Source: Rhodospirillum sp. UBA1311
Lineage (GTDB): Bacteria > Pseudomonadota > Alphaproteobacteria > Rhodospirillales > Rhodospirillaceae
Reading direction: 5' to 3'
Length of the DNA stretch: 16,861 nucleotides
Assembly (NCBI GenBank): GCA_002307145.1
Contig: DBTR01000086.1
Span: 18,825 to 35,685 of the forward strand
The position numbers and the translations under genes are program-made. Below the pieces are notes generated by a model. The model was not told where the DNA came from and did no database searches. It saw only the letters and a list, made by a program, of their open reading frames with translations. Below, in pieces: positions 6,798 through 14,915 of the stretch. Positions within the stretch are counted from its first letter, which is position 1. Each line of letters opens with the position of its first letter.

Positions 6798-7868
6798 TCA
6801 GTGCGGTGCGGGCATGATCACCGCCTGGCGTCGACGGCCCCAGTTCCCCGGCGGGCCGTCGAACACCCCCGGCAGTTGGGTGTCGCAGCGCACGCAGCGG
6901 CCATGCGGGTCGAGGCCGTGGCCGAGGATTTCGTAGCGGTCGCGGCGGAGCGTCGGCGCGCCGCAGCCGGGGCAGAGGGTGGTTTCGCCTTCGGGGTCGT
7001 CGATGTTGCCGGTGTAGACGAAGGCGAGCCCTTCGGCGCGGGCGACGGCGCGGGCGCGGCGCAGGGTTGCGGGCGGCGTCGGCGGCACGTCCATGAGCTT
7101 GTGGTCGGGATGGAAGGCGGAGAGGTGGAGCGGCACCGTCGGCGACATCTCCTCGGCGATCCAGCGCGCGAGCGCCGCGACTTCGGCGTCGCCGTCGTTG
7201 AGGCCGGGGATCAGGAGCGTCGTCACCTCGACCCAGGTGCGGGTTTCCGTCGCCGCGTATTTCAGGGTCTCCAGCACCGGCGCGAGATGGGCGTGGCAGT
7301 GGCGCTTGTAGAAGCTTTCGGAGAACGCCTTCAAGTCGATGTTGACGGCGTCGAAGCTCCTGAAGAATTCGGGCCGCGCGGCCTCGGACACATAGCCCGC
7401 GCTCACCCCCACCGGGCGCACTCCGACGGCGCGGCAGGCGTCGGCGACGGCGCTCGCGTATTCGAGCGCGATGGCGGGCTCGTTGTAGGTCATCGCCACC
7501 GAGCGGCAGCCTTTTCGCACCGCCGCCGCGGCGATCGCTTCCGGGGTGTCGACCGGGCGGTCGATGCCGCCGCGATGGCGGGAAAGCTCCCAGTTCTGGC
7601 AGCAGGAGCAGGAGAGATTGCAACCGAAGCCGCCGAAGGAGAGCGTCGGGGTGCCGGGGAGGAAATGGTAGAGGGGCTTTTTTTCGATCGGATCGATGCA
7701 AACCACCGCATTCCGACCCCACGTCAAAAGTTCGAGCCGGCCGTCGACGTTGGCGCGCGCGCCGCAGCGTCCCGTCGCTCCCGGGCGCAGGGCGCAGCGG
7801 TGCGGGCAGAGGGTGCAGACGACATCGCCGGGGGCGGAGGCGGCTTGCCAGTAGCGGGCCTGGGACAT
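6798..7868 (-). CDS. amrS: AmmeMemoRadiSam system radical SAM enzyme
   Basis: This is a radical SAM protein related to pyruvate formate-lyase activating enzymes and found with Memo and AMMECR1 proteins; its reaction is unknown. The [4Fe-4S] motif is C83-x3-C87-x2-C90 in GFGCNLSCSCCQNWE. Upstream lies a second cysteine set, C18, C21, C25 and C35 (CTLCPHRC through GRCG), characteristic of this family. The C-terminus has C299, C302, C325 and C328 (CPGCG and CVRCD), which should form a zinc ribbon. Other typical segments are TYNEP and SAFHPDHKL. The ATG at 7868 (356 residues) begins just before the cysteine-rich region and has only a weak AAGAAA upstream. It diverges from the Memo-AMMECR1 gene across 105 bases, which supports membership of the same system. 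pepA follows 114 bases downstream. Confidence 0.93.
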   Translation of the reverse strand: MSQARYWQAASAPGDVVCTLCPHRCALRPGATGRCGARANVDGRLELLTWGRNAVVCIDPIEKKPLYHFLPGTPTLSFGGFGCNLSCSCCQNWELSRHRGGIDRPVDTPEAIAAAAVRKGCRSVAMTYNEPAIALEYASAVADACRAVGVRPVGVSAGYVSEAARPEFFRSFDAVNIDLKAFSESFYKRHCHAHLAPVLETLKYAATETRTWVEVTTLLIPGLNDGDAEVAALARWIAEEMSPTVPLHLSAFHPDHKLMDVPPTPPATLRRARAVARAEGLAFVYTGNIDDPEGETTLCPGCGAPTLRRDRYEILGHGLDPHGRCVRCDTQLPGVFDGPPGNWGRRRQAVIMPAPH

Positions 7869-7887
7869 GATTTTTCTTGCCACGCTG

Positions 7888-7916
7888 TCGTTGCTGCGGT
7901 CAAAACCGATTATACT
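7888..7916 (+). promoter_or_regulatory. Candidate promoter for the Memo-AMMECR1 operon
   Basis: TATACT at 7911-7916 matches the -10 consensus at five of six positions, with TCGTTG at 7888-7893 as a poor -35, 17 bases upstream. This is the only AT-rich stretch in the 105-base divergent gap. It would place transcription start near 7923, 34 bases before the GGAGGA ribosome-binding site (7957-7962). The -10 overlaps a TATAAT read on the other strand. Confidence 0.35.
7909..7914 (-). promoter_or_regulatory. Candidate -10 element for the radical SAM gene
   Basis: Read on the minus strand, 7914-7909 is a perfect TATAAT, about 40 bases upstream of the radical SAM ATG. No good -35 is found 17 bases further upstream (GGCCCG), so it would need an activator or be weak. 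It shares four bases with the plus-strand TATACT, so the two promoters would exclude each other. Confidence 0.3.
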
Positions 7917-7973
7917 GCCTGAGTCGCCGCCCGGGCCAGGGGGCGGCCGATGCGTTGGAGGATAACCACAAGG

Positions 7974-9356
7974 ATGAGCGAGAGTTCCACGCGGGTGCGC
8001 CCCGCCGCCGTCGCCGGCATGTTCTACCCTGCGGACGCCGAAGCGCTGCGCGCCGAGGTCCGCGCGTATCTCGACGCCGCCAAGGTCGCCGGTGCGCCCG
8101 CGCCGAAGGCGGTGGTGGTGCCGCATGCGGGTTATCGCTATTCCGCCGAAATCGCCGCCAAGGCCTATGCGCGCCTCGCCGCGGCGAAGGGCTGGGTGCG
8201 CCGGGTGATCCTGATCGGGCCGACGCATCGCGTCGCGGTTGCGGGCTTCGCCCTCTCCAATGCCGAAACCTTCGACACTCCGCTCGGTCCGGTCAAGGTC
8301 GACGCCGTCGCCACCGAACGCCTCGCCCGTCGCCCCGATGCGACGCCGATGGATCTGGCGCACGCCCAGGAACACGCGCTCGAAGTCCAGCTGCCGTTCC
8401 TGATCGAAACCTTGGGTCCCGACATCGAGATCGTGCCGATCCTCGCCGGGCAGGTGAGCGCCGAGGCGGTGGCGAGTCTCCTGGACGACGAATGGGGCGG
8501 GCCGGAAACCCTGATCGTGGTGAGTTCCGATCTCTCCCATTACCTCTCCTACGACGACTGCATCACTCTCGACACCGTCACCCAGCAGGCGATCGAGACT
8601 CTTTCGCCCGAGAAGATCGACCGCCCCCAGGCTTGCGGGCGGCTGCCGATTGCAGGCTTGTTGATGTGCGCCAAGCGGCGCGGCATGACGGTCGAGACCC
8701 TCGACGTGCGCAACTCGGGCGATACCGCCGGGCCGCGCGGCCAAGTGGTGGGTTACGGCGCGTGGGCGTTCTTCGACGGGCCGGAAGTGCACTCGGCGGT
8801 GGAGAGCCACGGCGCGGAAATCCTCGATCTCGCGCGGGCGTCGATCCGCCACGGCCTCGAACACGGCACGCCGCTTCCCATCGACTATGAAACCCTGCCG
8901 ATGGAGTTGGCCGATATCGGCGCCTCCTTCGTCACCATCTACACGCGCGGCCACATGCGCGGCTGCATCGGCTCGTCGCGGGCGACTCGCGCGCTCGCCG
9001 AGGACGTCGTCGCCAACGCCTACGCCGCCGCGTTCAACGATCCGCGCTTTCCCGCCCTCGATCCCGAGGAACTGGACGGCTTGCAGATTACCGTCTCGGT
9101 GCTGAGCCCGTTGGAGCCGATGAGCTTCAAGAACGAACGCGACCTGGTCAACCAGCTGGAAATCGGCGAGGACGGCCTGGTGATTTCCGACCATGGCCAG
9201 CGCGCGCTGTTCCTGCCCCAGGTCTGGGGCCAACTGCCCGACCCGGTAGTCTTCGTTGGCCAGTTGAAGATCAAGGCGGGCTTGCCGATGGGCGAAAGTC
9301 CGACGTTGAAAGCGTGGCGCTTCCGGGTCGAATCCGTCGGTCGCGACGCGCGATGA
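7974..9356 (+). CDS. Memo-AMMECR1 fusion, AmmeMemoRadiSam system proteins B and A
   Basis: Two proteins that are often separate are joined in one 460-residue chain. Residues about 7-268 are the Memo domain, related to non-haem dioxygenases. They start VRPAAVAGMFYP and keep H51 (VPHAGY), H85 (GPTH), D186 and H189 (SSDLSHY) and C221 (QACGRLPI), which line up with the metal-binding set of human MEMO1. Residues about 280-455 are the AMMECR1 domain, with MRGCIGS at 328-334 and its conserved ending. The joining segment (268-281) is short. Neither half has a settled reaction. The start is ATG 7974, because GGAGGA (7957-7962) lies 11 bases upstream; the ATG at 7950 has no such site. The stop overlaps the sua5 ATG as ATGA. 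Confidence 0.92.
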   Translation: MSESSTRVRPAAVAGMFYPADAEALRAEVRAYLDAAKVAGAPAPKAVVVPHAGYRYSAEIAAKAYARLAAAKGWVRRVILIGPTHRVAVAGFALSNAETFDTPLGPVKVDAVATERLARRPDATPMDLAHAQEHALEVQLPFLIETLGPDIEIVPILAGQVSAEAVASLLDDEWGGPETLIVVSSDLSHYLSYDDCITLDTVTQQAIETLSPEKIDRPQACGRLPIAGLLMCAKRRGMTVETLDVRNSGDTAGPRGQVVGYGAWAFFDGPEVHSAVESHGAEILDLARASIRHGLEHGTPLPIDYETLPMELADIGASFVTIYTRGHMRGCIGSSRATRALAEDVVANAYAAAFNDPRFPALDPEELDGLQITVSVLSPLEPMSFKNERDLVNQLEIGEDGLVISDHGQRALFLPQVWGQLPDPVVFVGQLKIKAGLPMGESPTLKAWRFRVESVGRDAR

Positions 9357-10303
9357 CCCAAGTCCTCGCGGCCGATGCCGAAGGCTGCCGCGCGGCGGGC
9401 GAAGCCCTGCGCGCGGGCGAACTCGTGGCGTTCCCGACCGAGACCGTCTACGGTCTCGGCGGCAACGCGCGGGACGGCAAGGCGGTGGCGGGAATCTTCG
9501 CCGCCAAGGGCCGCCCGAGCTTCAATCCCCTGATCGTCCACGTCATCGACCTTGCCGCCGCCGAACCGCTGGCGGAATTCTCCGACGCCGCCCGCGCGCT
9601 CGCCGCGCGGTTCTGGCCCGGGCCGCTGACCCTGGTGTTGCCGCGCCGCGCCGACGCCGGGGTGTCCGAACTGGTTTCCGCCGGGCTGCCCTCGATCGCG
9701 ATCCGCGTGCCCGGACATCCGGTGGCGCGCGCCGTGCTCGCGGCCGCGGGCGTGCCGGTCGCGGCGCCCTCGGCCAATCCCTCGGGCCGGGTCAGCCCGA
9801 CCACGGCGGCGCACGTGCGCGCCGGTCTCGACGGACGGATCGCGATGATCGTCGACGGCGGGCCGTGCCGCGTCGGCGTCGAGAGCACGGTGCTCGACCT
9901 GAGCGGCGGCGATCCGGCGATCCTCCGCCCCGGCGGCGTCACCCCCGAGGACGTTTCGGCGGTGCTCGGCATTCCGGTCGGTTTCGCGCCGCCGCCCGCC
10001 GCCGACGGCCCGTTGCTGTCGCCGGGGATGATGGCGAGCCATTACGCGCCCGCCGCGCCGGTACGCCTCGACGCCATCGAAGTCGCGCCCGACGAGGCCC
10101 TTCTCGGCTTCGGCGCGGTTGCCGGAGCGACGCTGAACCTGAGCCCGCGCGGCGACCTCGGCGAGGCCGCCGCCAATCTTTTCGCCATGCTTCGGCGATT
10201 GGACGAGGGCGGATATCGTGCTATTGCGGTTTCGCCCATCCCCGATCGTGGCCTGGGCTTGGCGATCAACGATCGCCTGCGGCGCGCGGCGGCACCCCGC
10301 TAG
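9353..10303 (+). CDS. sua5: L-threonylcarbamoyladenylate synthase, Sua5 type
   Basis: Sua5/TsaC makes threonylcarbamoyl-AMP from threonine, bicarbonate and ATP, the first step of the t6A37 modification of ANN-decoding tRNAs. The 316-residue protein has the YrdC domain at about 1-200: FPTETVYGLGG, the KGRPSFNPL basic motif, FWPGPLTLVLPRR and the nucleotide-binding APSANPSGR. It continues with a Sua5 C-terminal domain, introduced by a linker containing SPGMMASHYAP, which separates the long Sua5 form from the short TsaC form. Its ATG overlaps the stop of the Memo-AMMECR1 gene by four bases with no separate leader, so translation is probably coupled. The flavoprotein gene follows after 42 bases. 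The rest of the t6A machinery is not in the window. Confidence 0.95.
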   Translation: MTQVLAADAEGCRAAGEALRAGELVAFPTETVYGLGGNARDGKAVAGIFAAKGRPSFNPLIVHVIDLAAAEPLAEFSDAARALAARFWPGPLTLVLPRRADAGVSELVSAGLPSIAIRVPGHPVARAVLAAAGVPVAAPSANPSGRVSPTTAAHVRAGLDGRIAMIVDGGPCRVGVESTVLDLSGGDPAILRPGGVTPEDVSAVLGIPVGFAPPPAADGPLLSPGMMASHYAPAAPVRLDAIEVAPDEALLGFGAVAGATLNLSPRGDLGEAAANLFAMLRRLDEGGYRAIAVSPIPDRGLGLAINDRLRRAAAPR

Positions 10304-10345
10304 GTCCGCGCAAAGATCATATCTGGGATGAGGTTGAGGACGACG

Positions 10346-11761
10346 ATGACCCAAATGGACGGTTTCGTGGACGCCTTGAAGGCGATTGTTGGCGCGGCGA
10401 ACGTGATTACCGATGCCCAACAAATGGAAACCTACATGAACGAGGAGCGCGGCCTGTTCCACGGCACCGCGCGCGCGGTGGTCCGGCCGGGCTCGACCGA
10501 GGAAGTTTCGGCGGTGGTCAAGGCCTGCGGCGCGGCGGGCGTCTCGGTGGTGCCGCAGGGCGGCAACACCGGCCTCGTCGGCGGTGCGGTCGCGGATGCG
10601 GGCGCGGTCATCCTCGCCCTGGCGCGGATGAACAAGATCGTCGCCATCGACCCCGACGGCTTCACCATGACCGTGCAGTCGGGTTGCGTCCTCCAGGACA
10701 TCCGCGAAGCCGCCGACAAGGCGGGCTGCCTGTTCCCGCTCTCGCTCGGCGCGCAGGGGAGTTGCCAGATCGGCGGCAACCTCGCCACCAACGTCGGCGG
10801 CATCAACACGCTGCGCTACGGCACCGCGCGCGACAACGTCCTCGGTCTCGAAGTGGTGCTGCCCGACGGTCGGATCTGGAACGGCCTGCGCGCGCTGACC
10901 AAGGACAACACCGGCTATTCGCTGCGCAACCTGTTCGTCGGCTCGGAAGGCACGCTCGGCATCATCACCGGCGCGGTGCTGAAGCTCTATCCGAAGGCGC
11001 TCGCCGTCGAGACCGCGTTCTGCGCGCTGCCCGATCTCGACGCGGCGCTGCCGCTCCTCGATCGGGCGCGGCGGATGAGCGGCGATTCGGTCTCGGCCTT
11101 CGAGCTGATCTGCCGCGACGGCGTGCGGCTCTCGACCACCTATCTCAAGGGGCTTTCCGATCCGCTGGACGCGCCGCACCCGTGGTACGCGCTGATCGAC
11201 TTTTCCTCGACCAGCCCGAGCGTGCCGCTGCGCCAGACCTTCGAGGCGTTCCTCGAATCCGCCTTCGAGGACGGCATCATCGTCGACGCGGTGATCGCCG
11301 AGAGCGTCGAGCAGAACCGCAACCTCTGGCGCATCCGCGAGGAACTCCCGGAAGCGCAGAAGTACGAAGGCGGTTCGATCAAGCACGACGTCTCGGTGCC
11401 GGTGCGCGCCGTCCCCGAATTCATCCGCCGCGCCTCCGAGGCGGTGGTCAAGGCGGTGCCGGGGTGCCGTCCGGTGCCGTTCGGCCACATGGGCGACGGC
11501 AACATCCACTTCAACGTCTCCCAGCCCGAAGGCGCGAACAGCGACGAATACCTCGCGCATTGGCACCAGATGAGCGCGGCGGTCTACGATGTCGTCCACG
11601 ATCTCGGGGGGTCCTTCTCCGCCGAACATGGCGTCGGGCGGTTGAAGGTGGATTATCTGGCCCGTTACCGCTCGGAGGTCGAACTCGACCTGCTGAAGCG
11701 GATCAAGGCGGCGGTGGACCCCGCGAACCTGATGAACCCGGGTGTGTTCTTCCCCCGATAA
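10346..11761 (+). CDS. FAD-binding oxidoreductase, D-2-hydroxyglutarate/lactate dehydrogenase type
   Basis: This is a soluble VAO/PCMH-family flavoenzyme oxidising a D-2-hydroxy acid. The N-terminal FAD-binding domain contains VVPQGGNTGLVGGA (about 68-81), the region cradling the pyrophosphate, and GAQGSCQIGGNLATNVGG. The C-terminal FAD-linked oxidase domain has HMGDGNIHFN (H381, H388) and E427 in AEHGVGRLK. These match the metal- and substrate-binding residues of D-2-hydroxyglutarate dehydrogenases. At 471 residues it fits that group better than glycolate oxidase GlcD or the long YdiJ/Dld proteins, but the exact substrate is not proven. Start ATG 10346 has GAGGA at 10336-10340, five bases upstream. 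ATG 10328 is less well supported. It is the third gene of the Memo-AMMECR1/sua5 operon. Confidence 0.9.
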   Translation: MTQMDGFVDALKAIVGAANVITDAQQMETYMNEERGLFHGTARAVVRPGSTEEVSAVVKACGAAGVSVVPQGGNTGLVGGAVADAGAVILALARMNKIVAIDPDGFTMTVQSGCVLQDIREAADKAGCLFPLSLGAQGSCQIGGNLATNVGGINTLRYGTARDNVLGLEVVLPDGRIWNGLRALTKDNTGYSLRNLFVGSEGTLGIITGAVLKLYPKALAVETAFCALPDLDAALPLLDRARRMSGDSVSAFELICRDGVRLSTTYLKGLSDPLDAPHPWYALIDFSSTSPSVPLRQTFEAFLESAFEDGIIVDAVIAESVEQNRNLWRIREELPEAQKYEGGSIKHDVSVPVRAVPEFIRRASEAVVKAVPGCRPVPFGHMGDGNIHFNVSQPEGANSDEYLAHWHQMSAAVYDVVHDLGGSFSAEHGVGRLKVDYLARYRSEVELDLLKRIKAAVDPANLMNPGVFFPR

Positions 11762-11795
11762 AACCGAAAAGGGCCCGATGCCGTGCATCGGGCCC
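11759..11795 (-). terminator. Strong hairpin terminator for the response regulator gene
   Basis: The arms GGGCCCGATG (11771-11780) and CATCGGGCCC (11786-11795) are perfectly complementary around a five-base loop, or an 11-bp stem with loop CGT. On the minus strand the stem is followed directly by TTTTCGGTTTTA, so it should work for the response regulator gene ending at 11825. On the plus strand there is no U-run after the stem. Its U-tract overlaps the stop codon of the convergent flavoprotein gene. Confidence 0.8.
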
Positions 11796-11824
11796 TGCGA
11801 TCTTCCGGCGGTTGTCGGAGTCGT

Positions 11825-12523
11825 TCAGACGGCGTAAAGCGAGGTTGCGCCGTCGGCGCTCTTGGGCGGCGGATTGACCGCCGCCTTCACGCCTTCGCGC
11901 AGCGCCAGCGCCACCGCCTGGGTGCGGTTGGTCGCACCGATCTTGCGGAAGACGTTGCGCAGGTGGGATTTGATGGTGATCTCGGTGAGGCCGAGCACCT
12001 TCGCGATTTCCTTGTTCGAAGCTCCGCCCACGAGCTGGGTGAGGATCTCGTATTCCCGCCGCGTCAGCGCGGAAAGCGGCGAGCGTTCATTGGGTTGGGA
12101 GGATTCGGCGGCCAGCGCCGGGGCGGCGTCGGCGACCAGGACCTCGGACGGGAAATAGGGTACGCCACAGAGAATCAACCGGAGCGCGTGCAGCATCGCG
12201 GTGCCGTTCAACGATTTCGGCAGGTAGCCGACCACGCCGAGGCGCATCGCCTCGATCACGTCGGAGCGGGTCACCCAGCCGGTGACGATGACGATCCGGG
12301 CTTCGGGAAAGGCGCGGCGAAGTCTCAGCACGCCGTCGGTGCCGTCCATGCCCGGCATGCGCAAGTCGAGCAGCACCAGATCCGGCTTGGCCGTAGCCAT
12401 GATTTCATGGGTGCTGGGATAATCGCAGGATTCGAGGATGGAGACCGCGTCTTCGACTTTGGAGACGAAGGGCTTCAGTCCATCCCGCAACAACGCATGA
12501 TCGTCGGCGATCAAGACCTTCAT
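11825..12523 (-). CDS. NarL/FixJ-type response regulator with LuxR HTH
   Basis: This is a DNA-binding two-component regulator. The receiver domain (about 1-120) has the acidic pair D7/D8, phosphoacceptor D53 in VLLDLRMPGMDG, T81 and K103 (YLPKS), a full active site. The LuxR-type helix-turn-helix at about 152-212 contains LTRREYEILTQLVGGASNKEIA and TIKSHLRNVFRKIG. The joining region is alanine- and serine-rich. The 232-residue length is normal. The ATG at 12523 has GAGGAGA seven bases upstream. The hybrid kinase gene lies 108 bases upstream on the same strand, so they probably form a pair, with phosphate passing either directly or through a separate phosphotransferase. A strong terminator follows. 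The target genes are not evident. Confidence 0.93.
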   Translation of the reverse strand: MKVLIADDHALLRDGLKPFVSKVEDAVSILESCDYPSTHEIMATAKPDLVLLDLRMPGMDGTDGVLRLRRAFPEARIVIVTGWVTRSDVIEAMRLGVVGYLPKSLNGTAMLHALRLILCGVPYFPSEVLVADAAPALAAESSQPNERSPLSALTRREYEILTQLVGGASNKEIAKVLGLTEITIKSHLRNVFRKIGATNRTQAVALALREGVKAAVNPPPKSADGATSLYAV

Positions 12524-12631
12524 CTTGCGATCTCCTCAGTTGCGCCAAACACATTTCACGCGGCTTAATTTTCCCCCGTGTTCACCAGAATGATACTTTT
12601 GGACGATTGGAGCAAGGGGCGTCGCCACAAT

Positions 12632-14890
12632 TCAGACCAGACGGCGCAGGGTGGTCTTGAGCTCGCGCAGCGACACCGGCTTGCGCAGGATCGCGTCCAC
12701 GCCGCTTTCCAGCTCGGCGAGCGCCACCCGGTCGCGGAGTGGCTGGCCGGTGATCACCACGATCCCGATGTGGGGATATTCGGCGGCGGTTTCGGCGATG
12801 AGCTGGAGCCCGTCGCCGTCCGGCATCTGCAAATCGGTGATCAGGATGTCGACGTGGTTGGCTTCGAGGGCGGCGCGGGCCGATTTGCCGCTGCCCACGG
12901 TGATCGCGACATGGCCGTCGCGCTTGAGGAAGGCGGCGATCTCCTGCGCGGCCAGGGGTTCGTCGTCGGCCACCAGAATCGTCATCGCGGGCATCGTGCC
13001 GGCGGCGGTGGGGGTGGGCTCGGGCTCGGGGCGGGCGGGCGGCTCCTCGTCGACCGGCTGGTCGGAGAGGGGCAGCACGACGCGGAAGCGGCAGCCGCCG
13101 TCCTTCCGGTTTTCGGCGGTGATCCGGCCCCCCATGCCGGTCATCAGGCCGAGGCTGATGGAGAGCCCGAGGCCGGTGCCGACGCCTTCGGTCTTGCGGG
13201 TGAAGAACGGGTCGAAGAGGTGGGGCATGTCTTCCGGGCGGATGCCGGTGCCGGTGTCGGACACGTCGATTCGCGCGATCCGGCGGCCGTCGCGGCCGGT
13301 GGTTGCGGTCAGGGCGACGGTGATCCGGTCGGGCGGGCCGGGTTGGAGGGTGCGGCGCTCGACGATCGCGTCCACCGCGTTGCGGAGGAGATTGATCAGC
13401 ACCTGTTCGAGCTGGCGGCGATGGCCGAGGGCGACGAGGACGGCTTCGGGCTTTTCGCAGACCAGCGCGATGTCGAGGCCGCTGCACTGCGGCGCCATCA
13501 GCGCCAGGGCGGCGTCGACGGCGGTGCCGATGGCGAAGCTTTTCTGCGGTCCGGCGTCGCGGCGGCTGAACGCCTGCATGTAGTCGATGGTTTCGCGCAG
13601 CCGGTCCGATTGCGCGCCGATGGTCTCGAACTTGGCGCGAATCGCCTCGGCGTCGCCGTCGTCGAGGCTGAGCAGCGCGCTCTCCGCCGAGAGCCGGATG
13701 ACGTTCAAGGGCTGGCTGATCTCGTGCGCGAGCGATGCGGACATCTCGCCGAGCAGCGCCAGCTTGGAGGCGTGGCGGAGCGCTTCCTCCATCTGGCGCT
13801 GTTCGGTGATGTCCTCGACGATCAGGAGGAAGCCGCGCCCGATCTCGCCGATTCGCGACAACACGATCCGCGCGTGGCCGAGTTCGGCGCTACGCTTCAG
13901 GCGGCTGGTGCCGTTGACCGCGGCGAGGCCGGGGTCGGCGGCGAGGCGGGCCATCATCGCGGGCAGGGCGGGTTCGGCGTCGGGCAACCAGTCGGTGGCG
14001 TCTTCGGGCACGATCGCGCCCTGGCCCAGGCCGACGATGGCGCGGAACGCCGGGTTGACGGTCACCACCGCGCCCGCCGCGTCGAGCGAAAGGATGCCGA
14101 ACGGGGTGTTTTCGATGATGCCGCGAAAGCGCGCCTCGCTCTGGCGCAGGCGTTCGGTGGCGAGGCGCAGCTGGGTGACGTCGGTGATGATCGCGAATTG
14201 CCCGGACGGCACGCCGCCGACGCCCCTCAACGGCGCGGCCGAGATCAGGACGAAGCGGACCTCGCCGCCACCGCAGGCGAGCGGCACCTCGACCGAGCGC
14301 GGCAGCGTGGGGGAAAACAGCGGGTCGAGGCGCTGGCGGCTGTCGGGCAGGACCAGATCGGTGAACGGGCGGCCGAGCAGCGCCATGTCGCTGCCGCCGA
14401 ACCACGAGATGAAGCGCGGATTGGCGAAGACGATGTGGCGGTCGCGGTCGAGCACGATCACGCCTTCGGTGATCGTCTCCACCAGAAGGCGGTAGCGGTA
14501 TTCGTTTTCCTTCAGGGCGATTTCGCGGGCGCGGTCGGCGGTGATGTCGCGGCAGACGATCATCCGGCGGCCGCCCTGGGTCTGGGTCTCGCTGATCGAA
14601 AGGGTGGTGCCGCCGGCAGTGCCGAGCAGGCAGCATTCGGCTCCGGTGGCGGCGCGGCGGTGGGCGAGCCAGGCGTCGGCGGGTGCGCGGCCGAGGGCGG
14701 CTGCGGCTTCGAGGTTCTCGAAAAAGGTGAGCGAGCGCACCAGGGGCATGCCGAACAGGTCCCAGGCGCGTTCGAACGCCGGGTTGAAGGCGAGGATGCC
14801 GTCGTCGGCGTCGAGCAGCAGCACGCCCTCGCCGAAGCTGGCGAATGCGTCGTGAAGGGCGGCGGATATCGGATCGCGGTCGTGGAGCAT
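12632..14890 (-). CDS. Cytosolic triple-PAS hybrid sensor histidine kinase
   Basis: This is a soluble hybrid kinase with no membrane segment or signal peptide. From the N-terminus it has three PAS domains at about 12-118, 130-240 and 250-362. These are followed by HisKA with the phosphorylated H389 in SLAHEISQPLN, and an HATPase domain with N504, DTGTGI (545-550) and GTGLGL (571-576). A proline/glutamate-rich linker (about 610-635) leads to a C-terminal receiver with D642/D643, D686 (LITDLQMPDGDG), T714 and K737. The ligand is unknown, and I see no haem or flavin motif I can name. ATG 14890 (752 residues) is preferred because GGGGAGA sits five bases upstream. The longer ATG at 14944 coincides with a probable -35 element. 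No HPt domain is encoded. Confidence 0.92.
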   Translation of the reverse strand: MLHDRDPISAALHDAFASFGEGVLLLDADDGILAFNPAFERAWDLFGMPLVRSLTFFENLEAAAALGRAPADAWLAHRRAATGAECCLLGTAGGTTLSISETQTQGGRRMIVCRDITADRAREIALKENEYRYRLLVETITEGVIVLDRDRHIVFANPRFISWFGGSDMALLGRPFTDLVLPDSRQRLDPLFSPTLPRSVEVPLACGGGEVRFVLISAAPLRGVGGVPSGQFAIITDVTQLRLATERLRQSEARFRGIIENTPFGILSLDAAGAVVTVNPAFRAIVGLGQGAIVPEDATDWLPDAEPALPAMMARLAADPGLAAVNGTSRLKRSAELGHARIVLSRIGEIGRGFLLIVEDITEQRQMEEALRHASKLALLGEMSASLAHEISQPLNVIRLSAESALLSLDDGDAEAIRAKFETIGAQSDRLRETIDYMQAFSRRDAGPQKSFAIGTAVDAALALMAPQCSGLDIALVCEKPEAVLVALGHRRQLEQVLINLLRNAVDAIVERRTLQPGPPDRITVALTATTGRDGRRIARIDVSDTGTGIRPEDMPHLFDPFFTRKTEGVGTGLGLSISLGLMTGMGGRITAENRKDGGCRFRVVLPLSDQPVDEEPPARPEPEPTPTAAGTMPAMTILVADDEPLAAQEIAAFLKRDGHVAITVGSGKSARAALEANHVDILITDLQMPDGDGLQLIAETAAEYPHIGIVVITGQPLRDRVALAELESGVDAILRKPVSLRELKTTLRRLV

Positions 14891-14915
14891 CGGTCTCCCC
14901 GGGAATGGCGGCCCC

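Noticed and set aside
4923..7922. A 999-codon open frame on the plus strand
   Set aside because: It runs antisense through pepA and the radical SAM gene, has low-complexity composition rich in Arg, Gly, Ala, Asp and His, and matches no family; GC-rich codon bias on the opposite strand explains it.
9020..11788. A 922-codon open frame antisense to sua5 and the flavoprotein gene
   Set aside because: It is a compositional shadow: both plus-strand genes carry complete catalytic motifs.
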